64,000 nt of DNA, taken from contig JALNJX010000003.1 of assembly GCA_023268255.1 (NCBI GenBank), positions 62,001 through 126,000 of the forward strand. Reading direction: 5' to 3'. This DNA comes from Candidatus Wolframiiraptor sinensis. Lineage in GTDB: Archaea; Thermoproteota; Nitrososphaeria_A; Caldarchaeales; Wolframiiraptoraceae. A model generated the notes under the pieces. That model ran no database searches. It was not told the DNA's origin and saw only the letters and a list, made by a program, of their open reading frames with translations. This document shows positions 1-9,099 of the stretch, one piece after another; positions within the stretch are counted from its first letter, which is position 1; each line of letters opens with the position of its first letter. The position numbers and the translations under genes are program-made.

Positions 1-365
1 TCGGGGCCGTAAGCGGCTGCTACGACGCTGAAGAACCCATACCACCTATTCATCATCAGGGATTCATGATTTCCCCTCAGCATTATGAGCCCCCGGCCCC
101 AGCTAAGCTTATGCTCCAGCAGCACGACAATGTTCTCCAGCTGCCTCGGCCCTCGATCCACGTAATCGCCCAGAAATACCAAGCCGAGGCCATTTCTCTC
201 CGCGTATCTCATCGCGTTCAGGCTCGTGTCAAGGTCGCCGTGAGTATCGCCGACAACCAAATACTTGCCAGGACTGAGCTCGATCAACTGCGGCTCCTTG
301 GCAAAGACTTCACATGCCCTGCTGATTATCTCCGCCACCCTAGACTTCTCCAGGATCACGGCCAT
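1..365 (-). CDS. PPP-family serine/threonine phosphatase, 3' end cut by window edge
   Basis: This is a protein phosphatase of the PPP (calcineurin-like, dinuclear metal) superfamily, expected to remove phosphate from serine or threonine in cytosolic proteins. About 121 codons are visible before the gene leaves the window. All three N-terminal signature motifs are present in order: GDTHGD near residue 40, GDYVDRG near residue 70 and RGNHE near residue 100, which supply the metal ligands and catalytic His/Asp. The ATG at 365 lies 12 bases after the stop of the upstream permease gene on the same strand, so the two may be co-transcribed. The C-terminal metal-binding histidines lie outside the window. 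Confidence 0.85.
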   Translation of the reverse strand, partial: MAVILEKSRVAEIISRACEVFAKEPQLIELSPGKYLVVGDTHGDLDTSLNAMRYAERNGLGLVFLGDYVDRGPRQLENIVVLLEHKLSWGRGLIMLRGNHESLMMNRWYGFFSVVAAAYGP

Positions 366-377
366 GACAACTATTCA

Positions 378-1658
378 TCAGCTCTTGAACATTCTCATGA
401 CGGCTATAAGCCCTGCTGAAAGCGCGAATGATGGAATGCTTGCGCCGATGCTTGGGCAATGATTGACTATGATGAAGTAAAGTGCCACACCCACGATCCA
501 GGCGATCATGCAGGAGAGCCTTATCTTCGGAGCATTCTCATAAAATGACGTGATTTCAAAGCCTCCGCGCCTCTGACTGAAGAAGTAATCGGCCACCAAG
601 ACGCCAAGCAGTGGAACGAAAAGCCCGCCGATCATTAGGAGGAACCACTCATACTGCGCCAGCGGGATCGTTATTGCTAATAGTGCTCCGATGGCGGTTA
701 CAGCGATCACGAGCTTCCACTGCCTGATCTTCGGTGCGATGTTCTGAATCGACACCGCGGCGGAGTATATGTCGGCGAAGCAGTTGTCGGTCTCATCGAC
801 GAGGATGAACAGTAGGGCTAGATTCCCGAGCAGGAGGAGTGCTATCGAGGATATTATGTCCTGGATGCCCATCACGGAGACGAGAGCCGCGCCGAGGAAG
901 TAGAACCACGTGTTCGCGACCACGTATCCTAGGAATGTTCCGGTGAAGCCTCCCTTGACCGTGGATGAGAACCTGTTGTAGTCGGATATGAGAGGCCACC
1001 AGGAGATCGGCATAGCTATGACGAGATCCAGAGCGAGGAGCAGTGGGAGAGACCCGTCGCCGGGCCGCGCGAGAACCTCCCATACGTGGGGCGATGAGAA
1101 GACTTGAACTGTTATCCAGATGGCGGAGAAGTAGACGAGCCAGATCGCGACCCTTTCAAGCCACTTCCTCACAAAAACGAGAGGTCCACCTATCGCCAAG
1201 CCGGCGCACCAGGCCGCGAACACTATCACCCAGAATGCGTGAGTGTACTCTCCTAGAAGTTGGCCGAAGATGCTGGATGCCGCTTGGCTCATGATCATGA
1301 GCTCGAAGGCGGTCCAGCCGACCAGCTGGAGAACGTTGAGCGCGGTTGGCAGATATGATCCCTTAATGCCGAGAATAGGCCTGAGCGAGACCATCGTCGG
1401 GACGCCATATCTCGAGCCGATGAGCCCGGCGGAGGCGAGCATCAAGCTCCCGATGATGGATCCAGCGAGGGCCACGAGAAATGCTTCGAGGAGTCCTAGC
1501 CCGGGAACGAGTAGGGATCCGGCGACTAAGACGAGGAGACCGACGCCGAGGCTCGACCAAAGCACGAAGAAATCTATTCCCCGGAGTATTCTGTGCTCCT
1601 TCGGCACGGGCTCGACGCCCCACTCTGGGGGAGCTCTAATACTGAGCCTCAGCGGCAT
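378..1658 (-). CDS. NCS1-family nucleobase/HMP-type permease (CytX-like)
   Basis: A 426-residue integral membrane transporter with about 12 hydrophobic segments. The N-terminal part (SRYGVPTMVSLRPILG near residue 85, then a segment containing GWTAFELMI) has the look of the NCS1 nucleobase:cation symporters, closest to the CytX type assigned to hydroxymethylpyrimidine uptake. The length fits the family. Family membership is seen in the sequence; the substrate is inferred only. Thiamine-related genes do occur elsewhere in the window (ThiL at 12.9 kb, a thiamine-binding MTH1187-type protein at 60.2 kb) but are not adjacent. I found no TPP riboswitch in the upstream 130 bases. Confidence 0.75.
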   Translation of the reverse strand: MPLRLSIRAPPEWGVEPVPKEHRILRGIDFFVLWSSLGVGLLVLVAGSLLVPGLGLLEAFLVALAGSIIGSLMLASAGLIGSRYGVPTMVSLRPILGIKGSYLPTALNVLQLVGWTAFELMIMSQAASSIFGQLLGEYTHAFWVIVFAAWCAGLAIGGPLVFVRKWLERVAIWLVYFSAIWITVQVFSSPHVWEVLARPGDGSLPLLLALDLVIAMPISWWPLISDYNRFSSTVKGGFTGTFLGYVVANTWFYFLGAALVSVMGIQDIISSIALLLLGNLALLFILVDETDNCFADIYSAAVSIQNIAPKIRQWKLVIAVTAIGALLAITIPLAQYEWFLLMIGGLFVPLLGVLVADYFFSQRRGGFEITSFYENAPKIRLSCMIAWIVGVALYFIIVNHCPSIGASIPSFALSAGLIAVMRMFKS

Positions 1659-1688
1659 CTTCGGAGAGCAAAGAAGAAGCGCGATGGC

Positions 1689-1697
1689 TTAAAATAT
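1689..1697 (-). promoter_or_regulatory. TATA-like box for the NCS1 permease
   Basis: Reading the minus strand, ATATTTTAA lies about 31-39 bases before the permease ATG, a spacing that would give a very short leader in an archaeon. This rests on sequence and spacing alone. Confidence 0.4.
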
Positions 1698-1836
1698 CTT
1701 TCGGCCGCGCGATAAATCCACGATATTCTTTGAAAAAAGAGCCCAGCTCTTTATCGCTGCGTGAAGTGTGATCGGCCTCTGTTGCGGGTGAGCTGTGAAG
1801 AATTTTGATAAGAGTGCTCATAGGGTTGAGCGTCAG

Positions 1837-2427
1837 ATGAGTGGCCTCCTGCCGCAAAGCTTCTATGAGGGCGATCCAGCTGAGGTTGCGAGGGGGCTTC
1901 TGGGCAAGCTACTCGTCAGGCTTCTCGACCGATGCAGGCTCTCGTGCATCATAGTTGAGACGGAGGCTTATTATGGGACCGACGACCCGGCTTCGAGAGC
2001 TAGGAGAGGCGGAGAATTGCACAGAATAATGGGTGGAGACGTTGGGGTAGCCCTCATTTATGGAATCCACCGGCAGTGGCTGCTGAATATCGTGGCTCAT
2101 GAGAAGGGGGAGTGCGGCGCGGTCCTGATAAGGAGCGGGAAGCCGCTCGAGGGAATAGAGATCATGAAGAAGCTTCGGGGGCTTGATGATGTCCACTTGT
2201 TGGCGAGCGGGCCGGGAAGACTGACCAGGGCCATGCATGTGGATAAGAGCATGCACGGCAAGCCCATCTACATCAGGGATCACGGGCTATGGATCGAGGA
2301 TTACGTGGATGTTCCCTCGAGCATGATCGCGAGAAGCCATAGGATAGGGGTCTCGAAAGACCTGCCGACCCCGCTCAGATTCTACATAAAGGGTAATGAG
2401 TTTGTCTCGAGGGTGAGGGGAGTTTAG
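1837..2427 (+). CDS. Alkyladenine (3-methyladenine) DNA glycosylase, AAG/MPG family
   Basis: This base-excision repair enzyme removes alkylated purines from DNA. The sequence carries the AAG fold hallmarks: LLPQSFYEGDP at the start, an ETEAYYG motif holding the catalytic Glu near residue 45, a YGIH segment, and GPGRLTRAM near residue 130. The family normally starts close to the LLP motif, so the ATG at 1837 is preferred. An in-frame GTG at 1795 has GGGTGA just 3 bases upstream and would add 14 residues that have no family counterpart. Its stop lies only 4 bases from the stop of the convergent radical SAM gene. Confidence 0.88.
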   Translation: MSGLLPQSFYEGDPAEVARGLLGKLLVRLLDRCRLSCIIVETEAYYGTDDPASRARRGGELHRIMGGDVGVALIYGIHRQWLLNIVAHEKGECGAVLIRSGKPLEGIEIMKKLRGLDDVHLLASGPGRLTRAMHVDKSMHGKPIYIRDHGLWIEDYVDVPSSMIARSHRIGVSKDLPTPLRFYIKGNEFVSRVRGV

Positions 2428-2431
2428 TTGC

Positions 2432-4036
2432 TTACTGCTCATCAATTTCGATCCTTCTATATAGGTCGTCTGATAGCTTTCTTCCGGTTCTCCGCTCCCA
2501 TTCCTCAATCGGTATGCCGTGCTCCTTCTGGATTGGGTCTCTGTATAGCTCGGGTATCACGTTGAAAGCGCAGAATGGTATTATTTTTCCGCCCGGAACA
2601 AGGTAGTGTATGCAGCATCTCCTAACCCTCTCGACATCGTAATTGTATTTGTCTTGGAAGTGCATCATGCCGATGAAAAGGCTTCTCAGATGCCACTCGC
2701 CGACGCTGCTGTAATCGTGCTTGATGAATATCTTGAAGAGCATTCTCCTTATATTCAGGCCCGATGGCGCCTTCCTCTCATCTATGAATGAGCTGAACTT
2801 CCAGAGGAGCTTCAGCGCCGATATGTACTTGTTCGCGCCGGCCTTAATCCTATCGGCCACATCATGGATGTAATTGAGCAGCCCATCGACATCGACGAAC
2901 TCTGTTATCGGTATCATTCTATCGCCGTCCTTGAAGACATATGTTCCGGCTCCGCAGGCGAAGTGGGTCGAGAGCTCGTACTGTGGCTTACCGGTTATCG
3001 CCTCGATGAGGTGCGTCACGGGTGTGCAGGATGGGACTGGGAACCACGCGTCCTCCGGTATCTGGCCTCCGGTCTGCTCCTCTATCCTCTTAATGCAGTC
3101 CGGTATCGTTATCCTGAACCTCTCTCTTTCGCTCCTTGGCATTCTGCCGACCAGCGAGACCGGCTGGAAGTTTACCGATCTTATTACGTCCAAGTTCCTG
3201 AACCCGAATCTTATGATGTCCCCGAGCTCGTGGTCATTCACGGTTCTTATTATCGTGGGAACGAGGACTACGCCGACCCCAAGCCGCCTAGCATTATCCA
3301 AGACACTAGGCGCCTCCCAGTGGTTCTTGGGATTCGTCTTGGGTGTAACGCCGTCGAAGCTGAGGTAGAGTGTGGATAATCCCGCCTCCTTAACCTTCCT
3401 GAAGAACTCGAAGTCCCTCGCGAGCCTTATGCCATTTGTGTTCAGTTGAACGAAGTCAACGCCCTCTTCTTTTATTACGCGTATAATCTCGGGCAGGTCA
3501 TCCCTCAGGCACGGCTCGCCGCCGGTAAGCTGGACGGCATTACAAGCGACGGGCCTCATTGACCTGAGAACCCTAACCATGTCCCGAATCTCATCTATTG
3601 ATGGCTCATAGACGTAGCCAGCTCTCTCGGCGAAGAAGAAGCAGTACCAGCAGTATAGATCGCATCTATTCGTCACCACTATGTTTGCTAGGGCCGTGTG
3701 GCTTAAGTGGCTCGGGCAGAGGCCACAGTCAAATGGACACGTGATGCTTTCCTTCACTATATTCGGCGTCGCAACACCCTTACCATCATGGGCGTATCTC
3801 TTGAACCTGTGATACATTTTGGCGCTCCCAAAGCATAGCTCGGTGAACTCACCATGACTCGGGCAGACCTTCGTGATGTATATCTTGTCATCTGCCTCAA
3901 TTATCTCCGCCCTTATCAGGGCATTGCACTCGGGACATATGCTCAGCGTTTCCTCAACGACCTTGCCCTCCTCCCTTACAGCGGCAGCCTCCTCCACCAA
4001 TTCTCTCAGCCTAAATTTTCCCGGTCCCGCTCTCAT
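2432..4036 (-). CDS. Tetraether-lipid synthase-like radical SAM protein (Tes/MJ0619 family)
   Basis: A 534-residue radical SAM enzyme of the family that includes Tes (MJ0619, MA_1486), which joins the phytanyl chains of archaeol lipids into membrane-spanning tetraethers. Order of elements: an N-terminal CPEC-x-CPSHGEF zinc/cluster region (residues 34-65), CPFDCGLCPSH (about 100-110), the SAM-cluster motif CDLYCWYC (about 125), the GGEP motif (about 172), and a C-terminal CCIHY...CAFN cluster region (about 485-500). All of these occur in Tes. Several paralogues exist in many archaea, so lipid cyclisation is the best inference rather than certain. It is divergent from the alcohol dehydrogenase gene. 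Confidence 0.8.
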   Translation of the reverse strand: MRAGPGKFRLRELVEEAAAVREEGKVVEETLSICPECNALIRAEIIEADDKIYITKVCPSHGEFTELCFGSAKMYHRFKRYAHDGKGVATPNIVKESITCPFDCGLCPSHLSHTALANIVVTNRCDLYCWYCFFFAERAGYVYEPSIDEIRDMVRVLRSMRPVACNAVQLTGGEPCLRDDLPEIIRVIKEEGVDFVQLNTNGIRLARDFEFFRKVKEAGLSTLYLSFDGVTPKTNPKNHWEAPSVLDNARRLGVGVVLVPTIIRTVNDHELGDIIRFGFRNLDVIRSVNFQPVSLVGRMPRSERERFRITIPDCIKRIEEQTGGQIPEDAWFPVPSCTPVTHLIEAITGKPQYELSTHFACGAGTYVFKDGDRMIPITEFVDVDGLLNYIHDVADRIKAGANKYISALKLLWKFSSFIDERKAPSGLNIRRMLFKIFIKHDYSSVGEWHLRSLFIGMMHFQDKYNYDVERVRRCCIHYLVPGGKIIPFCAFNVIPELYRDPIQKEHGIPIEEWERRTGRKLSDDLYRRIEIDEQ

Positions 4037-4218
4037 AAATACGTTTTAGCAACCTCATCTAGTGGGAGAAGAGGTATTCTCTCCAACCCCCTTTCCAAGG
4101 CGCTTAACGTGGAATGCCGAGATGCTCGGCAGCTGAGGTGTTGATTAAATGAATAATGAATAAAGATGAGGTAAAAATGAGCTTGGAACTTGGATTGATT
4201 GTGATGGCCGGGGATAGC

Positions 4219-5235
4219 ATGCTCGCCGCGTTCCTGCTGGCTCCGTCTAAAGTTGTTGTCAGGGAATGTAATATCCCGAGGCCTAGTAGAGGCGAGGTAT
4301 TGGTCAGGGTTAGGGCATGCGGCGTATGCCCGACGGATCTCCGCTACATTCAGGGGCTTAGGCTCTATCTGCCCATGGGCGAGGAGAGCCGTGGGCTTAC
4401 GGGGCACGAGTGGGCTGGTGATGTCGTTGAGGTTGGAGAAGGCGTAGAAGGAGTCTCGGTGGGCGATAGGGTGGTCGCCGATCACATATTGTCATGCGGG
4501 AGGTGCATCTTCTGCAAGCAGGGCAGGTCGAATCTCTGTATCAATAAGAGGTATTATCTGAGGGGATATGCCCAATATGCGGTGGCCCATGCTTCCACGG
4601 CGCTTAAGATCCCACCTCACGTATCCTTTGAAGAGGCATGCTTAACCGAGCCGTTATCAACCTGTCTTAACACGCTTGAGAAGCTCGAAATGGGCCCAGG
4701 GAGCAGAATCGCGATAATAGGCGATGGCGTAATCGGCCTCCTACACCTTCAATTGGCCAGGCTCGTCGGAGCGGAGGCCATGGTAATAGGACATCATCCT
4801 GATAGGTTGAGAGTTGCTGAGAGGCTAGGTGCAGTGCTCGCGATAAACTCGAAAGATGTGGACGCGGTTGATGTGGTAAGGAGAGAGACAGGGGGGTTGG
4901 GAGCGGATAAGATCGTGGTAGCGACTGGCGGAAAGAGCGCCATAGGTGATGCGCTGAGGATGGTAGCGCCCGGCGGCAGAATCGGGATCTTCGCCGGAAC
5001 ATATCCGCCCACCAGCATAGACCTAGACCCAAACATGATCCATTATGGAGAGGTCTGTGTGATTGGGATTATGGAGCATACGCCTCATCACTTCGAGCGC
5101 GCCCTAAATCTCATCAGCAGGGGGTTCATCGACGTCAAGCAGCTGATAACTCATAGATTCCCCCTCGAGAAGATTAATGAAGCATTCGAGGTGGTTAAGA
5201 GCAGGAGGGGGCTCAAGGTCATAGTATCTCCCTAA
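4219..5235 (+). CDS. Zinc-dependent alcohol/polyol dehydrogenase (MDR family)
   Basis: A medium-chain dehydrogenase/reductase that oxidises an alcohol or polyol using NAD(P). The catalytic zinc ligands are visible in ACGVCPTD and GHEWAG, the structural zinc site in CGRCIFCKQGRSNLC, and a Rossmann motif of GDGVIG type follows at mid-length. The frame is open back to 4156, but MDR proteins start just before the first strand (here LAAFLLAPSKV), so the ATG at 4219 with GGGGAT upstream is preferred. The substrate is unknown; the sequence is most like threonine or sorbitol dehydrogenases. Its end is 8 bases from the end of the convergent SDR gene. Confidence 0.85.
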   Translation: MLAAFLLAPSKVVVRECNIPRPSRGEVLVRVRACGVCPTDLRYIQGLRLYLPMGEESRGLTGHEWAGDVVEVGEGVEGVSVGDRVVADHILSCGRCIFCKQGRSNLCINKRYYLRGYAQYAVAHASTALKIPPHVSFEEACLTEPLSTCLNTLEKLEMGPGSRIAIIGDGVIGLLHLQLARLVGAEAMVIGHHPDRLRVAERLGAVLAINSKDVDAVDVVRRETGGLGADKIVVATGGKSAIGDALRMVAPGGRIGIFAGTYPPTSIDLDPNMIHYGEVCVIGIMEHTPHHFERALNLISRGFIDVKQLITHRFPLEKINEAFEVVKSRRGLKVIVSP

Positions 5236-5243
5236 GCTTTGAC

Positions 5244-5984
5244 TCAAAGGTATCCTCCAACCACTATGACCTCGCCGGTGATGTATGTTGCCTCATCGGA
5301 TGCCAAGAATAGTATCGTGTTCGCGACTTCCTCGGGCTTCCCCAACCTCCCGAATAAATACCTCTTTAACCTCTCTTTGAGCTCATCGCCCTTATACTCA
5401 TACATCATCGGAGTTTCTATGGCTCTCGGGGCGACGGCGTTCACGCGAATATTATACTTCATCAAATCTATGGCGAGGGCTTTCGTGAGCCCTATCAGGC
5501 CAGCCTTAGAGGCCGCGTATGTGGGGCACCTTTCACCACCTCTAACCCCAACAATAGATGAGACATTGACTATGCTTCCGCCGCCGGCCCTAATCATGTG
5601 AGGGATCACGTATTTGCAGCATAGGAATGCTCCCTTCAGATTTACGCTAATTACTCTATCCCATTCTGCGGAGCTCGTCTCTGTTATGTCCTTGAAATGC
5701 CCTATCCCCGCATTGTTGACGAGCACATCTATCCTCCCGAATCTCTTCAGCGTCTCATCGACCATGTTCTTCACATCTTCCTCGCGTGAAACATCTGTTC
5801 TCACGTAGACCGCTACCTCACTTCCCATCATGCGGTTAATCTCATCCGCTACCTCGCGGCCCTCCTCGAGCACGTCAGCGATCACGACGCCGCCTCCCTC
5901 CCTAGCGAACAGCATGGCCGTGGCCCTTCCTATTCCCCTGGCAGCCCCGGTCACTATCGAGATCTTGCCCTGCAGCCTGCCCAT
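5244..5984 (-). CDS. Short-chain dehydrogenase/reductase (SDR family)
   Basis: A classical SDR oxidoreductase of 246 residues. It has the cofactor motif TGAARGIG near residue 12, the NNAG strand motif near residue 90, the catalytic Ser region NVSS (about 140) and YAASK (about 156), which supplies Tyr and Lys. An Asp after the second strand (IADVL) suggests a preference for NAD(H). The ATG at 5984 is chosen because AGAGGTGA lies 7 bases upstream; a TTG at 6005 is also in frame. The substrate cannot be told from sequence. Confidence 0.87.
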   Translation of the reverse strand: MGRLQGKISIVTGAARGIGRATAMLFAREGGGVVIADVLEEGREVADEINRMMGSEVAVYVRTDVSREEDVKNMVDETLKRFGRIDVLVNNAGIGHFKDITETSSAEWDRVISVNLKGAFLCCKYVIPHMIRAGGGSIVNVSSIVGVRGGERCPTYAASKAGLIGLTKALAIDLMKYNIRVNAVAPRAIETPMMYEYKGDELKERLKRYLFGRLGKPEEVANTILFLASDEATYITGEVIVVGGYL

Positions 5985-6092
5985 AATCTTCTCACCTCTT
6001 AGCAAGAACCACTAGAATAAAAATGGCTCGTATCGATGATTTTGAGATCCGCTAGAAGCTCTTATCAGATGATCATTTATATTGTTGTTATA

Positions 6093-6168
<76 letters not shown>

Positions 6169-6313
6169 AGCCTTGATCTTGAATCTTCCGGGCCTTTATG
6201 AATACTTTTCGCTGGCTCTTCGAGATGCGGCGAAACTCCTCTTGAAAAAAGGGAACTTCGTGGAAGAAAGAAATTAAAATGGAGCTTTTCTCCATTAGAT
6301 TCAGGTGCTCGCG

Positions 6314-6856
6314 ATGAAGATGGATGTTATGGATGATTTCTATAAGCTGCTTCACCCCTGCATGACGGTCTTAGTTGTTTCGGTTTCAAGGGATGGTAAG
6401 CCGAATGTGATGACCTGCGCGTGGAATATGCCCGTCAGCGCTGATCCCCCAATGATAGCCGTCGCACTCGGATCGGAAAGCTATACCAGCCAGCTCATAA
6501 AGGAGTCCGGAGAATTCACCGTGAACATTCCGGATGAGCGCCTTATCAAGGCCTTATGGATCTGCGGGACGAAAAGCGGCAGGAGCGTGGACAAGTTTAA
6601 GCTGGCTGGCTTGACCCCGAGGCCGGCCAAGAGGATCAAGGCGCCTATAGTGGGCGAGTGCGCGGCGCACTTGGAGTGCAAGCTCAGCTCGAAGCTCGAG
6701 ACCGGCGAGTGCACGGTCTTCGTCGGCGAGGTTCTGGAAGCATACTGCGAGGAAGAGCTCTTTAAGAACGGCGTATGGGACATCGAGAAGATAGCGCTAC
6801 CCATGCACATGGGCGGGAGGCTCTTCGCGATTCCGACGAGAATTATTAAGCCCTAG
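6314..6856 (+). CDS. Flavin reductase-like FMN-binding protein
   Basis: A 180-residue protein of the flavin reductase/FMN-binding split-barrel family (DIM6/NTAB type). Diagnostic stretches are the first strands (PCMTVLVVSV...GKPNVMTCAWNMPVS), ESYT, the FTVNIPDE segment near residue 75 and CGTKSGRSVDKF. Such proteins bind FMN and reduce flavin or serve as a small flavin-dependent redox protein; the partner is unknown. ATG 6314 is taken because AGGTG lies 7 bases ahead of it. An upstream in-frame GTG (6305) overlaps that Shine-Dalgarno sequence. Confidence 0.8.
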   Translation: MKMDVMDDFYKLLHPCMTVLVVSVSRDGKPNVMTCAWNMPVSADPPMIAVALGSESYTSQLIKESGEFTVNIPDERLIKALWICGTKSGRSVDKFKLAGLTPRPAKRIKAPIVGECAAHLECKLSSKLETGECTVFVGEVLEAYCEEELFKNGVWDIEKIALPMHMGGRLFAIPTRIIKP

Positions 6857-6904
6857 TAGCTTGGGAAAGGGTTTATAGCGCGATCACCTCGATTTTCCGA
6901 GAAG

Positions 6905-7867
6905 ATGGTCTCCAAGTGGTGGGTCTGGCTCATCATAGGGCTATGCGCGGGGGCCCTGGTGGCATCAGCTGCGATTCTAGCAGCTATAGCGCCTTCGAGC
7001 CGAGTTGGCGCGGAGTATGTGGCCCTAATCCAGCTCTCTGGAACGATCTCATACGCCGAGTCACCGCTTACACTGTTATCCGGAGAAACACTTACTCCCA
7101 GCGAGGTCGAGGGTCTTCTTAGGAGCGTGGAGTCCGATCCGCTCGCCAAGGCGGTCGTCTTGGTCATTAATAGCCCGGGCGGCTCAGCGGCAGCATCCGA
7201 GGAGATATACCAGATGATTAAGAAATTCTCCGAGGATCGCATAGTCATCGCGTATATCACGGAGTATGGCGCCTCGGGGGGATACTACATAGCGCTGGCC
7301 GCGGATGAGATAATGGCCTCGCCGCACGCTCTCACGGGCTCCATCGGAGCGGTCTCGCTCGTGATAAACTGGGCTGAGCTGATGGATAAGCTCGGAATTA
7401 AGGCCGAGGCATTCAAGAGCGGCAAGTTAAAGGATATTGGAAGCGCCTGGAGACCGATGACGGATGAGGAGCGCAGGATAATGCAGGAGCTCGTTGATGC
7501 GATAGCCAAGGTGTTCACCGATAGGGTTCGAGAATCTCGAGGAGAGAAGATTAGAGACTGGAGCGAGATATTGTCCGCCAGGCCATATCTAGGGGCTCAA
7601 GCGATGGAGCTGGGGCTCATTGATAAGGTCGGAGGACTGGATGATGCGATCAATGAGGCCAGGAGGCTCGCCGGCCTACCTGAAACCGCTCCAACGAGAT
7701 GGGTAAAGCCCCGAGCCCCATCGCTGCTCGAGCTACTACTCGGCGGCGGTAAATCCCATGGAATGAAGCTGAGCTACGAGATCCTAATGATGTGGCCGCT
7801 TCCCTCAGGAATAGATCCAAGCCAGATTACGGGGTCGGCCATATGTTATCAGGCGATGATTGATTGA
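6905..7867 (+). CDS. sppA: Signal peptide peptidase SppA (S49 serine protease)
   Basis: A membrane-anchored serine protease that degrades cleaved signal peptides or other membrane peptides. One N-terminal transmembrane segment (residues 5-28) is followed by a single S49 protease domain. The NSPGG motif near residue 85 forms the oxyanion region, the catalytic Ser is in GASGGYY near residue 121, and the catalytic Lys is in SGKLKDIG near residue 175. The roughly 300-residue length matches single-domain archaeal SppA. The C-terminal 40 residues after RWVKPRAPS are not conserved in character. Confidence 0.88.
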   Translation: MVSKWWVWLIIGLCAGALVASAAILAAIAPSSRVGAEYVALIQLSGTISYAESPLTLLSGETLTPSEVEGLLRSVESDPLAKAVVLVINSPGGSAAASEEIYQMIKKFSEDRIVIAYITEYGASGGYYIALAADEIMASPHALTGSIGAVSLVINWAELMDKLGIKAEAFKSGKLKDIGSAWRPMTDEERRIMQELVDAIAKVFTDRVRESRGEKIRDWSEILSARPYLGAQAMELGLIDKVGGLDDAINEARRLAGLPETAPTRWVKPRAPSLLELLLGGGKSHGMKLSYEILMMWPLPSGIDPSQITGSAICYQAMID

Positions 7868-7883
7868 GGGCGCGGTAAATAGA

Positions 7884-7958
7884 TGGGCCCGGTGGGATTC
7901 GAACCCACGACCTTCCGGTTATCAGCCGGACGCTCCAACCAGGCTGAGCTACGGGCCC
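7884..7958 (-). tRNA. tRNA-Ile (GAT)
   Basis: A complete 75-base cloverleaf on the minus strand. The acceptor is GGGCCCG/CGGGCCC, the anticodon stem TCCGG/CCGGA has loop CTGATAA (anticodon GAT), and the T-loop is TTCGAAT. The discriminator is A, with no encoded CCA and no intron. Confidence 0.95.
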
Positions 7959-8046
7959 CCGCATTTTTACGGGAATAATCCTGATTATATACTTTGACGC
8001 GCGGCGTTACCGAGCTTTAACGATGTTGTGGTAGATTTCAGCCGCA

Positions 8047-8544
8047 TTAGTGGTTTTCAATCGATATGCTCTCGACCTCTGCGTTCTGGGCTTCGACGAT
8101 CTTGTGCGGATCAATTTTTATCAGTCTGTTTATGGCCCCACCTCCCCCTAGGACGTAGCTCCTCTCGAGAACTTTCGGATCAATCAGGGTCTTAACGGGT
8201 ATCCCGACCGGCGGGAGCTCTCCGACCTCATATCCTGTGACCTCCTTAACCTCCCGGGCTGACGCTAGCCTTGTCTTGCCAAATCTTCTCCCGACTTTCT
8301 CAAGATCTATCCTCGATCTCCCATCAACTATCGCCAACACCGCTCCTTCCTTCTCAGTTATCAGGAGTATGGACTTTATGATCTGCCCCGGATCCACTCC
8401 GGTCGCCTTAGCCGCTTGCTCAACGGTTTTAACCGACGCTTCGAGCTCCAAGACCTCGCCGCCCAGACTCTTCACGATCTCTTCGAGCTTCCCGGCTCCG
8501 GGCATGCGCATAACACTCTCAGCATGCTCATTTAATGATTTCAC
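8047..8544 (-). CDS. YbaK/ProX-type aminoacyl-tRNA deacylase
   Basis: A stand-alone trans-editing domain of the YbaK/EbsC/ProX superfamily, which hydrolyses misacylated tRNAs. Typical features are the helix plus TVEQAAKATG near residue 40, the IKSILL strand, the catalytic-type Lys in that strand, and the glycine-rich GYEVGELPPVG loop near residue 105, followed by VLGGGG near residue 132. Which aminoacyl-tRNA it edits cannot be read from sequence. The GTG at 8544 follows the upstream hydrolase gene by 5 bases, implying co-transcription. An ATG at 8511 is an alternative start. Confidence 0.85.
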   Translation of the reverse strand: MKSLNEHAESVMRMPGAGKLEEIVKSLGGEVLELEASVKTVEQAAKATGVDPGQIIKSILLITEKEGAVLAIVDGRSRIDLEKVGRRFGKTRLASAREVKEVTGYEVGELPPVGIPVKTLIDPKVLERSYVLGGGGAINRLIKIDPHKIVEAQNAEVESISIENH

Positions 8545-8549
8545 GCATT

Positions 8550-9071
8550 CTAGGACTTCACTATCTCTAGAATTTCGTGGAACTTCTCATGTTCCGCCGA
8601 CTCGAGTATCTCGTATACCAGCGACTCCCACGTGGAGGGTATCACTCCGGCGGCGATCATCCTTTGAACCGCCGCCTCCTTATCTAGTGGTCTCCTAGAT
8701 CCGATGCAGTCTAGGGGGATGTAGACGATGTAGCCGAGCTTGAGGAGGTCGAGGGCCGTCTGGAGTATGCAGATATGCGCCTCGATTCCCGCCAAGATTA
8801 TCTTCTCGGGCTTAATCTTTTCCAGGGACTCGCGGATCGGTTCACATTTGACGCAGCTGAAGCTCGACTTCAATATCGGCTCAACCCCAGCGGTTTTCCT
8901 AACATCCTCGACCGTGTCCCCTAGCTTGATCTGCTCAGTCAGCATTATGGGGATTTTCAGGATTCTGCAAGCATTAATGAGTTTAATGATGTTTCTCAGG
9001 ACTTCATCGGCACCATAAATATGCTTCAGCAGCTTCTCCTGGACATCTATCACGAGCAGCAAGTAGCTCAT
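8550..9071 (-). CDS. Isochorismatase-like cysteine hydrolase
   Basis: A 173-residue hydrolase of the isochorismatase/nicotinamidase superfamily. The catalytic triad is visible: Asp in LLVIDVQE near residue 9, Lys in LKSSFSC near residue 68 and Cys in GIEAHICI near residue 104. Members act on amides or vinyl ethers such as nicotinamide or isochorismate. The nicotinamidase metal-binding histidines are not evident here, so nicotinamidase activity is not supported. It is followed closely by the YbaK-type gene. Confidence 0.85.
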   Translation of the reverse strand: MSYLLLVIDVQEKLLKHIYGADEVLRNIIKLINACRILKIPIMLTEQIKLGDTVEDVRKTAGVEPILKSSFSCVKCEPIRESLEKIKPEKIILAGIEAHICILQTALDLLKLGYIVYIPLDCIGSRRPLDKEAAVQRMIAAGVIPSTWESLVYEILESAEHEKFHEILEIVKS

Positions 9072-9099
9072 GCTGGGTCAGGAGGATGCTTCCGCGGAA

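Noticed and set aside
66-462. Plus-strand open frames over the left end
   Set aside because: The minus strand encodes GDTHGD, GDYVDRG and RGNHE phosphatase motifs, so the plus-strand frames are shadows.
1659-1800. TPP riboswitch upstream of the CytX-like permease
   Set aside because: No conserved thi-box sequence or matching stems were found; only a TATA-like element is visible.
2864-3379. Long plus-strand open frames inside the Tes-like gene
   Set aside because: They are antisense to a complete radical SAM enzyme and have no protein-like motifs.
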